Shown: piece after piece, positions 25,891-35,212 of the stretch
Layout: each line of letters opens with the position of its first letter
How positions within the stretch are numbered: the stretch's first letter is position 1
From: Candidatus Yanofskybacteria bacterium RIFCSPHIGHO2_01_FULL_41_26
GTDB lineage: Bacteria; Patescibacteriota; Minisyncoccia; 2-02-FULL-40-12; GWA2-44-9
Length of the DNA stretch: 36,662 nucleotides
Direction: 5' to 3'
Assembly (NCBI GenBank): GCA_001794055.1
Contig: MGJB01000011.1
Coordinates: 1-36,662, forward strand
Notes under the pieces: model-generated
The model's input: the letters and a program-made list of their open reading frames with translations, nothing else
Told to the model about the DNA's origin: nothing
Databases searched by the model: none
Program-made: the position numbers and the translations under genes

Positions 25891-27149
25891 TAGAATAGAA
25901 AAAATATCAGTATTGAACAAATGGACATAATCCAAAATGTGATATAGCCGAACCAATTTAAGCGCTTGCTGTTTACATAGTTGCCCATGATCTTTCTGTT
26001 GTTAGCCATATGGAGGACCATTATTATTAATATCGGGGATATCACGGCATAAAGAAGAGAAGTATAGAAAAGCGCTTTAATTGGATGAAATCCCAAAAGC
26101 GGAATAGCCAAACCGATAACCGTGGACGCGATTATAATAATATAAAACTCTTTTGCTTTCATGAAGCTTTTATTGAATCCTTCTGTCCATCCGAAAACTT
26201 CGGCAATGACATAAGCAGCTGAACCGGCAAGGACAGGAATGGCCAAAAAACCGGAACTTAAAATTCCGATAGCGAATAATGAATAAGCATAATTACCGGC
26301 AAGCGGTCTTAACGCTTCGGCGGCGTCCCGGAGTGTCTCTATGTTAGTGATTCCTGACCTAAAAAGGGTAGCAGCTGTTAGTGTAATAATGAAGAAAGTT
26401 ATCAGGTTTGAGAAACTCATTCCTATTCTGGTATCTTTGTCCATGGCCCGCATTTCTTCCGGAGTAGAAGGGCGAAGCCGGCAAATATGTCCGGGCTTGC
26501 ATTGTTCGATTATTTTTTCTTCAACTTCCTGATTGGCTTGCCAGAAAAATAAATACGGCGAGAGGGTCGTTCCCATAAACGCTATTAAAATTACCAGATA
26601 TTCTTTATTAAAAACAATATTGGGAACAAAGAGGTGATAAAATACTTTTGGCCAATCTTGATGGACGGTAAAAGAAGCGAAGACATAGGCGAACAAAGTC
26701 AGGGCGAGCCATTTGAAAACAGTAAAAATCTTTTGGTAAGGGAATATGAGAATTGACCCTAGTATCAAGAGAGTAATGGCGATGGCGGTAAGTTTTTCCG
26801 GCAAAGGGGCAATCATGGCTACGGCTTGGGCCATTCCAGACATGTCAGCCCCTATATTAATTGTGTTTGCTCCGACTATCAAAACAGCTATTGTTATCAT
26901 TACCCACTTTGGATAATGCTTTTTCATATTACCGGCTAAACCTTTGTTGGAAATTCTGCCGATGCGAGCACTCATTTCCTGAATAGTAACCATCAAGGGT
27001 AGAGAAAACAAAGCTACCCAGAGCATTGAATAACCAAACTTTGCTCCGGCTATAGAGTAAGTTGCGATTGCGGACGGTTCGTCATCCGAAGCACCGGTAA
27101 CAAGTCCAGGCCCGAGGGATTTCCAAAGTTTTTTTATTTTATTAGACAT
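25890..27149 (-). CDS. NRAMP-family divalent metal transporter
   Basis: GPGLVTGASDDEPSAIATYSIAGAKFGYSMLW; 11-TM-like; MGTTLSPYLFFWQANQEVEE. Confidence 0.9.
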   Translation of the reverse strand: MSNKIKKLWKSLGPGLVTGASDDEPSAIATYSIAGAKFGYSMLWVALFSLPLMVTIQEMSARIGRISNKGLAGNMKKHYPKWVMITIAVLIVGANTINIGADMSGMAQAVAMIAPLPEKLTAIAITLLILGSILIFPYQKIFTVFKWLALTLFAYVFASFTVHQDWPKVFYHLFVPNIVFNKEYLVILIAFMGTTLSPYLFFWQANQEVEEKIIEQCKPGHICRLRPSTPEEMRAMDKDTRIGMSFSNLITFFIITLTAATLFRSGITNIETLRDAAEALRPLAGNYAYSLFAIGILSSGFLAIPVLAGSAAYVIAEVFGWTEGFNKSFMKAKEFYIIIIASTVIGLAIPLLGFHPIKALFYTSLLYAVISPILIIMVLHMANNRKIMGNYVNSKRLNWFGYITFWIMSICSILIFFLF

Positions 27150-27213
27150 GAGTTAATTATCTGGCCAAGACATTTTAATTTTACCATTGAAATTAACATT
27201 TTGACATGGTAGT

Positions 27214-27738
27214 ATGCTTTACACGTTGTTTTACAAAGAAAAGAAGGTCAAGATGTCCAAGTTGGATCTAATCATTGTCGGCAATATTGTAATTTATCCG
27301 GCCTTAGCTAAGTTTTTAAAAAGATCTCATTATTACATGAAGTATGATCAAGAGGAAGAGAGAATAACGTTTTCTGTTAATGATGGTGACGGTGGTAGGT
27401 GTTTATTTGAAGTTCGGAATGCTTCTCATGAGAATGCACTTAAGCTTGCCAAAGAATTGGGCTTGAAATCTTTAGACAGAGATCCCGAGCATGCGTGTTT
27501 CTGGTCAAAATATTATGAGGTGTTGCACTTATTTCATGATGGAAGTGAAGAGGCCGAATGGTTGAGGATAGAAATATTCAAACTCGGGATTGCTTGCCGG
27601 GTTAGGAAAACTTCCAGAATATGGGCACTGCATATGGGCCAGTACTCTTATGGCCCAACGATGTGGACTGCTGCGCAAGCGCTAGAAGAGATTAAGAGAT
27701 ATAATCACGAAGAACCGACTTTAGACGTAGTATTTTAA
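27214..27738 (+). CDS. Hypothetical protein
   Basis: 174 aa ORF followed by a terminator; start may be ATG 27253. Confidence 0.55.
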   Translation: MLYTLFYKEKKVKMSKLDLIIVGNIVIYPALAKFLKRSHYYMKYDQEEERITFSVNDGDGGRCLFEVRNASHENALKLAKELGLKSLDRDPEHACFWSKYYEVLHLFHDGSEEAEWLRIEIFKLGIACRVRKTSRIWALHMGQYSYGPTMWTAAQALEEIKRYNHEEPTLDVVF

Positions 27739-27757
27739 CCCCGAGTAGGGGTTTTTG
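27737..27757 (+). terminator. Rho-independent terminator
   Basis: AACCCC-GAGTA-GGGGTTTTTG. Confidence 0.75.
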
Positions 27758-27770
27758 TTTATCCACATAA

Positions 27771-27797
27771 TTAGCAGTCTTGACATGTGATTGCCAG
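27771..27797 (+). promoter_or_regulatory. Degenerate CIRCE-like operator over the hrcA promoter
   Basis: TTAGCAGTC-N9-GATTGCCAG; the N9 contains TTGACA (27780-27785). Confidence 0.4.
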
Positions 27798-27815
27798 TTT
27801 TGATATTATTTTAAT

Positions 27816-28589
27816 ATGTTAAGGAATAGACAGGCTATGCCTACCGGCAGGCAAATAAAGCTGCTGGACTTCATAATAAGAGAGCATGTAAAAACCGCAA
27901 AACCGGTAGGGTCTGTTTTGATAGCCAAAAAAGCAGGTTTTAAGGTTAGTTCGGCCACTTTAAGAAATGAGATGGGGGCACTGGAGAAAGCTGGCTATTT
28001 GGCTCAGCTCCACACATCCGGCGGGAGGGTGCCAACAGACAAAGCTTACCGATACTATGTAAATTCTTTATTGGAGACCAAGAAAAATCTAAACCTTGAA
28101 ACGGGACATAAAAATAAAATCAAAGATGCGCTTAATGGGACACCTCCCGATCCAAGAGAAATAAATAAAGTTGTCGCCAGAGTATTGTCTAATCTTTCGG
28201 AAAATCTGGTAATAACTGGTATTTCACAGGATCAAGATTTTTTTAAAAAAGGGCTAGTAAGTTTATTTGAAAATCCGGAGTTTAAAGAATTTGGTGAAGC
28301 ATTTCAACTGGCCAAATTTTTTGAAGAGTTTGAGGGGATGTTTCAATTTATTGAAAGAGAATTCTTTAACACATTGGGAGCTCCACGAGGTGTGCCGGTT
28401 CAGATAATGATAGGCAAGGAGAGTCCTTTTAAGCAAATTCAACACGAAACAGTTATGTGTGCCAAATATGGCCTTCCGGGAAACTGTGTCGGTTCATTGA
28501 CACTAGTTGGGCCTACGAGAATGGATTATGAGAAAAATATCGCTTTAATCAAATTTATGACTGAAGAATTAAATAAATTAATTAAATAA
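27816..28589 (+). CDS. hrcA: Heat-inducible transcription repressor HrcA
   Basis: KPVGSVLIAKKAGFKVSSATLRNEMGALEKAGYLAQLHTSGGRVPTDKAYRYYV. Confidence 0.93.
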   Translation: MLRNRQAMPTGRQIKLLDFIIREHVKTAKPVGSVLIAKKAGFKVSSATLRNEMGALEKAGYLAQLHTSGGRVPTDKAYRYYVNSLLETKKNLNLETGHKNKIKDALNGTPPDPREINKVVARVLSNLSENLVITGISQDQDFFKKGLVSLFENPEFKEFGEAFQLAKFFEEFEGMFQFIEREFFNTLGAPRGVPVQIMIGKESPFKQIQHETVMCAKYGLPGNCVGSLTLVGPTRMDYEKNIALIKFMTEELNKLIK

Positions 28590-28598
28590 CTTAAAATT

Positions 28599-29033
28599 AT
28601 GGATGAACCAAATAAACAACAAGGGGTTGACATCGAAACAGTGACACAGAACAAAGAAGAAGAGTACCTGAATAACTGGAAACGAGAACGAGCTGATTTT
28701 TTGAATTATAAAAAGGACGAGTCGCGGCGTATGGAGGAATTTGTGAAATTCGCCAACGAGGACCTAGTTCTTGAGATGATGGAACTGGTGGATGATCTAG
28801 AGATTGTGGCAAAAGAAATTCCCGGTGTCGGTCTGGAACATATAAGTAAAAGATTCAGTGAATTATTTAAAAAGTATGGCGTGGAGAGAATTAGTGTAGA
28901 TGGCCAGTTTAATCCCGCTCTACACGAAGCAGTAGAAACGGAAAAAGAAGGGACAAAAATGGTAGAAGTCAGGGCGGGATATACAATGCACGGCAAAGTT
29001 ATCCGGCCGGCAAGAGTAAGGTTAACAAAATAA
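28599..29033 (+). CDS. grpE: Nucleotide exchange factor GrpE
   Basis: YLNNWKRERADFLNYKKDE..., FNPALHEAVETEKEG...VRAGYTMHGKVIRPARVRL. Confidence 0.93.
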   Translation: MDEPNKQQGVDIETVTQNKEEEYLNNWKRERADFLNYKKDESRRMEEFVKFANEDLVLEMMELVDDLEIVAKEIPGVGLEHISKRFSELFKKYGVERISVDGQFNPALHEAVETEKEGTKMVEVRAGYTMHGKVIRPARVRLTK

Positions 29034-29035
29034 TC

Positions 29036-29162
29036 GAGGCTCGTATAACATCTTTGCAGTGACCGTTCGTCCACCCCTGCGGCGGACTCACTAGTGCTCG
29101 GTCTGACGCAGATCCAAGCCGTCAGACCTGTGCAGTCACTTTAAAGACATTATTCTCGCCTC
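29036..29162 (+). other. Structured island A (multi-branch RNA-like fold) between grpE and dnaK
   Basis: GAGGC/GCCTC, ATAA/TTAT, TCTTT/AAAGA, AGTGAC/GTCACT closing helix; inner GTCC-A-CC/GG-C-GGAC and GGTCTGACG/CGTCAGACC (29100-29108/29120-29128). Confidence 0.7.
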
Positions 29163-29175
29163 TAACAAATTTTTT

Positions 29176-31059
29176 ATGAGTAAGATTTTAGGAATAGACT
29201 TAGGAACAACTAATTCGGCGATGGCAATAGTGGAAGTAGGTCAACCGAGAATATTGGAAAACAAAGAAGGAATGAGAACTACTCCATCTGTTGTCGCCAT
29301 GGGTAAAAATGGCGAAAGATATGTCGGTGTAACCGCCAAGAGGCAAGCCGTAACTAATCCGCAGAATACTATTTTTTCAGTAAAACGGCTTATTGGCCGC
29401 CGATTTTCAGATACCGAAGTTCAAAAGGATAAAAAACTTCTTCCATACGAACTGAAAACTGGCGCTCATGATGATATTGAGATAAAAATGGGCGATATGT
29501 GGCTTAAACCGGCTGAAGTATCGGCAATGATCCTTCAGAAATTAAAAGCAGATGCCGAAGACAGATTGGGAGAAAAAATAACAGATGCAATTATTACCGT
29601 TCCGGCATATTTTGACGACTCTCAAAGAAAAGCAACCAAAGATGCAGGAGAAATTGCCGGGTTGAATGTTAAAAGAGTTATTAACGAACCGACTGCCGCT
29701 GCACTTGCTTACGGATTAAACAAAAAGAAGGACGAAAAGATTGTCGTCTATGATTTTGGCGGAGGAACATTTGATGTTTCTGTGCTGGAAATCGGAGACG
29801 ACACCATTGAGGTTAGAGGAACTGGCGGAGATACGCATTTGGGTGGAGATGACATAGACCAGAGGATCATCAACTATTTCATAGAAGAATACAAAAAAGA
29901 GCATGGGGTAGATATTTCCAAAGACCAATTGGCCGTCCAACGTTTAAAAGATGCCGCCGAGAAAGCTAAGCATGAGCTTTCCAGCACTTTGCAGACGGAA
30001 GTAAGCATCCCCTTCATTTCTGCCGACGCTTCTGGCGCAAAACATTTCTCTGTTATTTTTACCAGAGCTAAACTTGAAGAACTGGTTAAGGATTTGGTGG
30101 ACAAATCAATTCAACTTACAAAAAAAACTTTGAACGAAAGCGGATTTAAAATTAGCGATATCAACGAGATCATTATGGTTGGCGGACAGACGAGGATGCC
30201 TTTGATAGTTGAGGAAGTGAAGAAATTATTTGGAAAAGATCCTCACAAAGACATAAACCCAGATGAAGTGGTTGCTTTAGGGGCAGCGGTGCAGGGAGGA
30301 ATTATGCAGGGCGAAATTCGTGATGTGTTATTGCTTGATGTGACGCCATTATCGCTGGGAATTGAAACTCTTGGACAGGTGTTTACTAAAATGATAGAAA
30401 AAAATACCACTGTTCCGGTTTCTAAATCCCAAATATTCTCAACCGCTGCTGACAACCAGCCATCGGTAGAGATTCATGTATTGCAGGGAGAAAGAGCGAT
30501 GGCGCATGACAACAAAACTCTTGGAAGATTCATTCTTGACGGCATTCCTCCGGCGCCAAGGGGTATTCCTCAAGTTGAGGTTAGTTTCGACATAGATGCT
30601 AATGGAATCCTCAATGTAAAAGCCAAAGACAAGGCTACTGGTAAAGAACAGTCGGTAAAGATAGAGGGCTCTTCCGGTCTGACAGAAGACGAAAAGAAAA
30701 GAATGATGGCTGATGCCGAAAAGCATGCCACTGAAGATGCCAAAAAGAAAGAATTGGTTGAAATCAAGAATATAGCAGAAGCACTTGTCTATACTTCGGA
30801 GAAGATGCTTCGCGAAAATGGTGCTAAAATAAAAGATGAGGACAAAGAGGAGCTAAAAGCTAAAAGCGAAAAGCTAAAAGTTGAATTGAGATCAGAAAGT
30901 GTTGAGGAAATCAAAAAAGCCACCGAAGAATTATCCAAAGTGGTACAAAGAGTCGGGGGAGAATTGTATAAATCCGGCCAAGCAGAACCGCAACCGACAC
31001 CGCCAACACCAGAGAATGAAATTCCTAAGGAAGACCCTAAAGAAAAACCTAAAAACTAA
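29176..31059 (+). CDS. dnaK: Molecular chaperone DnaK
   Basis: [47 protein letters not shown]. Confidence 0.98.
   Translation: MSKILGIDLGTTNSAMAIVEVGQPRILENKEGMRTTPSVVAMGKNGERYVGVTAKRQAVTNPQNTIFSVKRLIGRRFSDTEVQKDKKLLPYELKTGAHDDIEIKMGDMWLKPAEVSAMILQKLKADAEDRLGEKITDAIITVPAYFDDSQRKATKDAGEIAGLNVKRVINEPTAAALAYGLNKKKDEKIVVYDFGGGTFDVSVLEIGDDTIEVRGTGGDTHLGGDDIDQRIINYFIEEYKKEHGVDISKDQLAVQRLKDAAEKAKHELSSTLQTEVSIPFISADASGAKHFSVIFTRAKLEELVKDLVDKSIQLTKKTLNESGFKISDINEIIMVGGQTRMPLIVEEVKKLFGKDPHKDINPDEVVALGAAVQGGIMQGEIRDVLLLDVTPLSLGIETLGQVFTKMIEKNTTVPVSKSQIFSTAADNQPSVEIHVLQGERAMAHDNKTLGRFILDGIPPAPRGIPQVEVSFDIDANGILNVKAKDKATGKEQSVKIEGSSGLTEDEKKRMMADAEKHATEDAKKKELVEIKNIAEALVYTSEKMLRENGAKIKDEDKEELKAKSEKLKVELRSESVEEIKKATEELSKVVQRVGGELYKSGQAEPQPTPPTPENEIPKEDPKEKPKN
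30851..30885 (+). repeat. Heptamer tandem repeat inside dnaK
   Basis: AGCTAAA AGCTAAA AGCGAAA AGCTAAA AGTTGAA. Confidence 0.8.
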
Positions 31060-31082
31060 TGCTCGTCTCACCTCCTATCTTC

Positions 31083-31279
31083 GCGGGAGTTCCTCATGGA
31101 ACAGTAGCGATTCACTCCTAATTTTTCTGACCATTTGGGGATAACCCCGACCCGGCCATGCGGATCGGCCAAAATCCCGACCGAGCCGGGTCACCCCAAA
31201 CAGGTACCTAGAAAAATAGCGTCGTTCATCTGCTACTGTTATCTATTCGTCTCATGCGATTCGAGGAAGTGTGACTCGC
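31083..31279 (+). other. Structured island B: ~200-nt rod-like hairpin
   Basis: Nested helices TCCTC/GAGGA, AACAGTAGC/GCTACTGTT, ATTTTTCT/AGAAAAAT, TTTGGGG/CCCCAAA, GACCCGGC/GCCGGGTC. Confidence 0.75.
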
Positions 31280-31289
31280 TTCATAAGTC

Positions 31290-31625
31290 ATGGTTACTAT
31301 AATTTTTGAATCTCATGGCACTACGACCGACAATGAAAAACATTTAGCCTCAGGTTGGGCTGATGTTGAATTATCTGAACTTGGAATTCGACAATCAAAA
31401 GAAATGGGTCAGAGATATGCTAATGATAACTTTGATGCTATATTTTGTTCTGATTTACGAAGGTCGTATGAAAGTGCTCAAGTAGGTTTTGGTGGCAAGT
31501 TTCCTGTCATCAGAGATGTCCGATTAAACGAATGTAATTACATTGAAAGATTATATCTTGGAGTCAGACATTTAACGCGTGGCCTGTTGCTGATTTTGTC
31601 ACTTGACGAGGTGATATTACTTTAG
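31290..31625 (+). pseudogene. Histidine phosphatase (phosphoglycerate-mutase-like), C-terminally truncated
   Basis: ESHGTTTDNEKHLASGWADVELSELGIRQSKEMGQRY...FDAIFCSDLRRSYESAQVGFG; C-terminus after RLNECNY looks non-homologous. Confidence 0.55.
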
Positions 31626-31633
31626 AGCGACCC

Positions 31634-31760
31634 AGCCACATACTCCCAGGGAGAACTTGCGCAGGCCCCAAAGCTTGGTGCTTGGTGAGGGGCCGAGCAT
31701 GTAGATGGCCGAGGCTCGCAGGAAGCCGAGGACTATCGGTCGAATCGGGGGTATGTGGCT
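31634..31760 (+). other. Structured island C
   Basis: AGCCACATACTCCC/GGGGGTATGTGGCT (31634-31647/31747-31760), GGCCCC/GGGGCC, CGAGC/GCTCG, CCGA/TCGG. Confidence 0.7.
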
Positions 31761-31901
31761 AGAGAGCGAATCAGAAAAGTGATGGAGTTAAGATATTATT
31801 ATGAAAACTCTGAAATTTAAAGATTTTAAGGCGAAGTGGATTTTGGAAGATAAATTGGGATACAATAGTTAAAATGATTAGATTCAAGTTGTTAAAACCC
31901 A

Positions 31902-32360
31902 ATGACTGATGTGAGTAATAAAAAAGAATCCATTCTGTTTTACGAAAGAGAGTTTTATGTTTTTTCAAATTTTTCTTCTTTCGCTATTGAGTGGGATGGG
32001 AAATTATACATGACGTCAGAACACGTATATCACTCGGAGAAATTTCAAGATGAAGAGATGAAGGAGCTGATAAGAAAAACAAGATCGGCACATGATGCGT
32101 TTAAACTTGCTCATGCTAACGAAGATAAATATCGGCCCGATTGGAACGATGTGAGGATTGGCATAATGAAAAAGATCCTACATGTAAAAGTTTCTCAACA
32201 CCCCTATGTTAAAAAGAAACTTCTCCAATCTGGAGACAGAGAATTGATAGAAGATTCTTGGAGAGACAATTTTTGGGGTTGGGGCCCGGATAAAGATGGA
32301 GCAAATCACCTTGGAAAGTTGTGGATGGAAGTTCGTGCCGAAGTAATAAATAATGAATAA
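31902..32360 (+). CDS. NADAR-domain (YbiA-like) protein
   Basis: FYEREFYVFSNFSSFAIEWDGKLYMTSEHVYHSEKFQD...LLQSGDRELIEDSWRDNFWGWGPDKDGANHLGKLWMEVR. Confidence 0.88.
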   Translation: MTDVSNKKESILFYEREFYVFSNFSSFAIEWDGKLYMTSEHVYHSEKFQDEEMKELIRKTRSAHDAFKLAHANEDKYRPDWNDVRIGIMKKILHVKVSQHPYVKKKLLQSGDRELIEDSWRDNFWGWGPDKDGANHLGKLWMEVRAEVINNE

Positions 32361-33144
32361 ACTTAAATTAAAACTAATTGTCTGGCATGGGGCGGTGTTG
32401 GTTTTGTCATGGGAGTTTTGGAGGTATTTGAGCTATTTATTTAATAATAGTTCTAAACCAGACTTTGAGCCGGTGGGAGTAATTAATTTTATAGTCCTGT
32501 CTTCGGTCTTGGCTTTGGGACTCATGCTTTTTAGGAGGAAGTGGCATGCGTTGTCATTTGGTGCGACTCATGGATTATTTTATCTCGTTTATTTCGGTTT
32601 CAATGCCATTAATTTATTGGGCGTTGCTATTCTGGCGGGGCTATTATTTCTTTCCAGGTTAAGTATTAATTCTGAGCTGAATGAAAGATTTAAGATAAAT
32701 TCAAAGACGATTTTAAGGCGCGGATTGATGAGCGTGGTTCTCGGAATTTTTGTTCTGATATCATTTGCCGCTTACCAAAGCCCATTGGCAAAAGAAATTG
32801 AAAGTTCTAAAAAACTTCCGTCAGGGACAGAAGTTTTTATTCGTGATATTGTTGCAAACACAATAGGTTCAAGAGTTGATACTGTAAATGAGGCAGAGAA
32901 ACAAAATATAATTTCCCAAATTACCAATGAGACATTTGGAGAAATAAACACCTTTTTAAAGCCGTATTTTCAATATGCCCCACCTTTGCTGGCCTTTGGT
33001 TTATTTTTGATATTGTGGGGGCTTAGCTGGATTTTTATATGGTTGAGTGTGTTGTTGGGTATGCTGATTTTTTGGGTGCTTAAAAAAACTGATGTGATTA
33101 AGATAGAAGAACGTGATATTAAGGCCGAAGTACTGATTATTTAA
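32353..33144 (+). CDS. Polytopic membrane protein, hypothetical
   Basis: 263 aa, multiple hydrophobic segments; overlaps the NADAR gene by 8 nt. Confidence 0.6.
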   Translation: MNKLKLKLIVWHGAVLVLSWEFWRYLSYLFNNSSKPDFEPVGVINFIVLSSVLALGLMLFRRKWHALSFGATHGLFYLVYFGFNAINLLGVAILAGLLFLSRLSINSELNERFKINSKTILRRGLMSVVLGIFVLISFAAYQSPLAKEIESSKKLPSGTEVFIRDIVANTIGSRVDTVNEAEKQNIISQITNETFGEINTFLKPYFQYAPPLLAFGLFLILWGLSWIFIWLSVLLGMLIFWVLKKTDVIKIEERDIKAEVLII

Positions 33145-33145
33145 C

Positions 33146-33298
33146 ATGACTAAAGAAATATTTGAAAAATTTATAAATTGGGCAAAATTCAAATTTAACA
33201 TCTTTATATTGTGGGCCATTCCTCTAACCAGCAAAAATAAGACCGGGAAATATTATTATCAATTGTGGATAAATAAAGATAGAGGAATAATTGGGTGA
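33146..33298 (+). pseudogene. Remnant of a MazF/PemK-like gene
   Basis: MTKEIFEKFINWAKFKFNIFILWAIPLTSKNKTGKYYYQLWINKDRGIIG*; compare FWAIPLTTKVKTGKYWFPV in the ORF at 15214. Confidence 0.6.
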
Positions 33299-33320
33299 TA
33301 ATTGTTTTTGAAAAGAAAAA

Positions 33321-33683
33321 ACCTTCCAGTGCTACTCAATACTGCACCTTGCAGACGAGTAATTAATGGAAGGTCGGTGCCGGAGACGGCCACCCTGGAA
33401 TGTCGCGTCTCCGGCGATTTTCGCAGAAGTTAGCTGGTCGACGGAGTCACCGCCGGCTGCTAATTCTGGCCAGGTATCGGAACGGTGTTCGTGAGTGAGG
33501 TCGCCCGTGACGCGCGAGTCCGGGTCACTCCTCAAGCTACGTAGGCGCTCTGCCCGGCCACCCGTCCCGAATTTCGAAAGAACGTTGAAACCGATTTTTT
33601 CAAATGTAGCGGACCGCGGTCCGCCAGAGCAGCTGGGTTAAGGGTCCACAACCGGTTCCCCAAAAGTCCCTTCCCAAGCTCTG
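33321..33683 (+). other. Structured island D (~360 nt, GC-rich multi-hairpin)
   Basis: ACCTTCCA/TGGAAGGT, GCCGGAGACG/CGTCTCCGGC, CAGAA(G)TTAGC/GCTAATTCTG, GAGTGA/TCACTC, palindrome GCGGACCGCGGTCCGC, GCTCTG/CAGAGC. Confidence 0.7.
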
Positions 33684-33755
33684 ATAAATCCATTATAGCA
33701 TACCTTGATATGAAATGTCAAGTAGTGTAAAATATTAAGTAAATAAGCTATTTTT

Positions 33756-34559
33756 ATGCCAAATAAAGATTATTATAATATATTGGGTGTTCAAAGGAAT
33801 GCTTCGGAAGAGGAGATTAAGAAAGCGTTTCGTAAGCTGGCTCATGAGCATCATCCCGATAAGAAAACAGGAAATGAAGCCAAGTTTAAGGAGATAAACG
33901 AGGCCTATCAAATTTTGTCTGATCCAAAGAAGAGGTCAAATTATGACAACTTTGGTTTTGGTTACAATGACGGTGGGTATCAGCAGGGTGGATATGACTT
34001 TGGCGGACAAGGTGGAAATTTCTGGGATTTTTTTGGCGGTTCACAGGGGCGCACTGGCGGGGTTGAAGATTTGTTTGATATGTTTTCTGACACGTTTGGT
34101 GGATTTCGCCAACCTCAGCAGGAAGAAAGTTCAAAGGGAGAGGACTTATACTTGGAATTGACTATAAATAAAAAAGATTTGGGAACGATTAAAACGGTAG
34201 AATACGAAGCATTCGGAGTATGTGATGATTGTTCCGGTCATGGGGTTGCAAAAGGACACAAAATTATAAATTGCAGCACATGTCACGGTACCGGCCAGAT
34301 AAGATATACTTCAAGAACTGCAATAGGAATGTTTACTCGGATAGGGGTTTGCAACACTTGCAAAGGCAAAGGAAGAATTCCGGAAAAAGAATGTACCAAA
34401 TGCAGAGGAGTCGGTAGGATTAAAGCTAAACAAAAGTTAGAAATTCGTATTCCGGAAAATCTAGAAAATAATTATAATATCGTTATTCCCAAAGGCGGAA
34501 ACTCGGGTAAGGTTGGGAAACCATCAGGTGATCTGGTGTTGAATATAAGGATTAAGTAG
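33756..34559 (+). CDS. dnaJ: Short DnaJ-type co-chaperone
   Basis: [33 protein letters not shown]; four CxxC zinc motifs; ends near [10 protein letters not shown]. Confidence 0.9.
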   Translation: MPNKDYYNILGVQRNASEEEIKKAFRKLAHEHHPDKKTGNEAKFKEINEAYQILSDPKKRSNYDNFGFGYNDGGYQQGGYDFGGQGGNFWDFFGGSQGRTGGVEDLFDMFSDTFGGFRQPQQEESSKGEDLYLELTINKKDLGTIKTVEYEAFGVCDDCSGHGVAKGHKIINCSTCHGTGQIRYTSRTAIGMFTRIGVCNTCKGKGRIPEKECTKCRGVGRIKAKQKLEIRIPENLENNYNIVIPKGGNSGKVGKPSGDLVLNIRIK

Positions 34560-34796
34560 GATTTTCAACCCCTACCCATTTGTCGGCCTATTGGTTACGT
34601 CCCCCGGATCTTCTTCTGACAAACAATTAAATTAACCTTCAATTTGGTTAATAAATTTTTTGATTAATTTAATGGTTGTGTTGCTAGAAGAAACCAAACG
34701 GCCTAAAATAGGGATGGGGTCTCGCTTGTGGTTTACTTGCAACTTGTTTTAATATTTGGTAAAAGTTATCAGCCTCTTGAAATAAAAGGATCAGGA

Positions 34797-35132
34797 ATGA
34801 CAAATGAAAAGCTGTTTGAATTTGCAGCGGAGAAGGGCTGGGATAAGTTTTTAGAAGCAGCTTATAATATTCATACCTTACCAGAACTTGCAACTAAACT
34901 TGGCAAGAAGGAAAGCCATCTAAATATTGAAATTCGAGCAATGTGTGCTTTGGGTTTACTAGGACTGCTTCCAAAACTAGGGGGAGGCTATAGATGTGCG
35001 CCTACGGTTTTAGGAGCGAAATTTATACAGGCACAAAATGTTAAAAAAGGTAAAACTTTTTCATGCCAGCTGTGCGGAACTACCACGGGCCTTCCCCATG
35101 TTTGCCCAGCATTTTATCCTGAATTTGGGTAA
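34797..35132 (+). CDS. Hypothetical protein with C-terminal zinc-ribbon-like CQLC...HVCP
   Basis: MTNEKLFEFAAEKGWDKFLEAAYNIHTLPELATKLG...; start within ORF 34728-35132. Confidence 0.55.
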   Translation: MTNEKLFEFAAEKGWDKFLEAAYNIHTLPELATKLGKKESHLNIEIRAMCALGLLGLLPKLGGGYRCAPTVLGAKFIQAQNVKKGKTFSCQLCGTTTGLPHVCPAFYPEFG

Positions 35133-35212
35133 TGATATCGCCGATAATCAACATCGGCCTTTTGTTTATTTGTGTTCCACTCCCATCCAACCCCCATCTT
35201 CATCACATCTTC

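Noticed and set aside
33332-33535. 67-aa minus-strand ORF within structured island D
   Set aside because: Overlaps strong hairpins, no recognisable protein motif, likely chance in GC-rich non-coding DNA
33321-33683. Island D as RNase P RNA, tmRNA or SRP RNA
   Set aside because: Both strands scanned by eye for GAGGAAAGUCC/ACAGAA, tmRNA end motifs and the SRP apical motif; none found, so left as unknown
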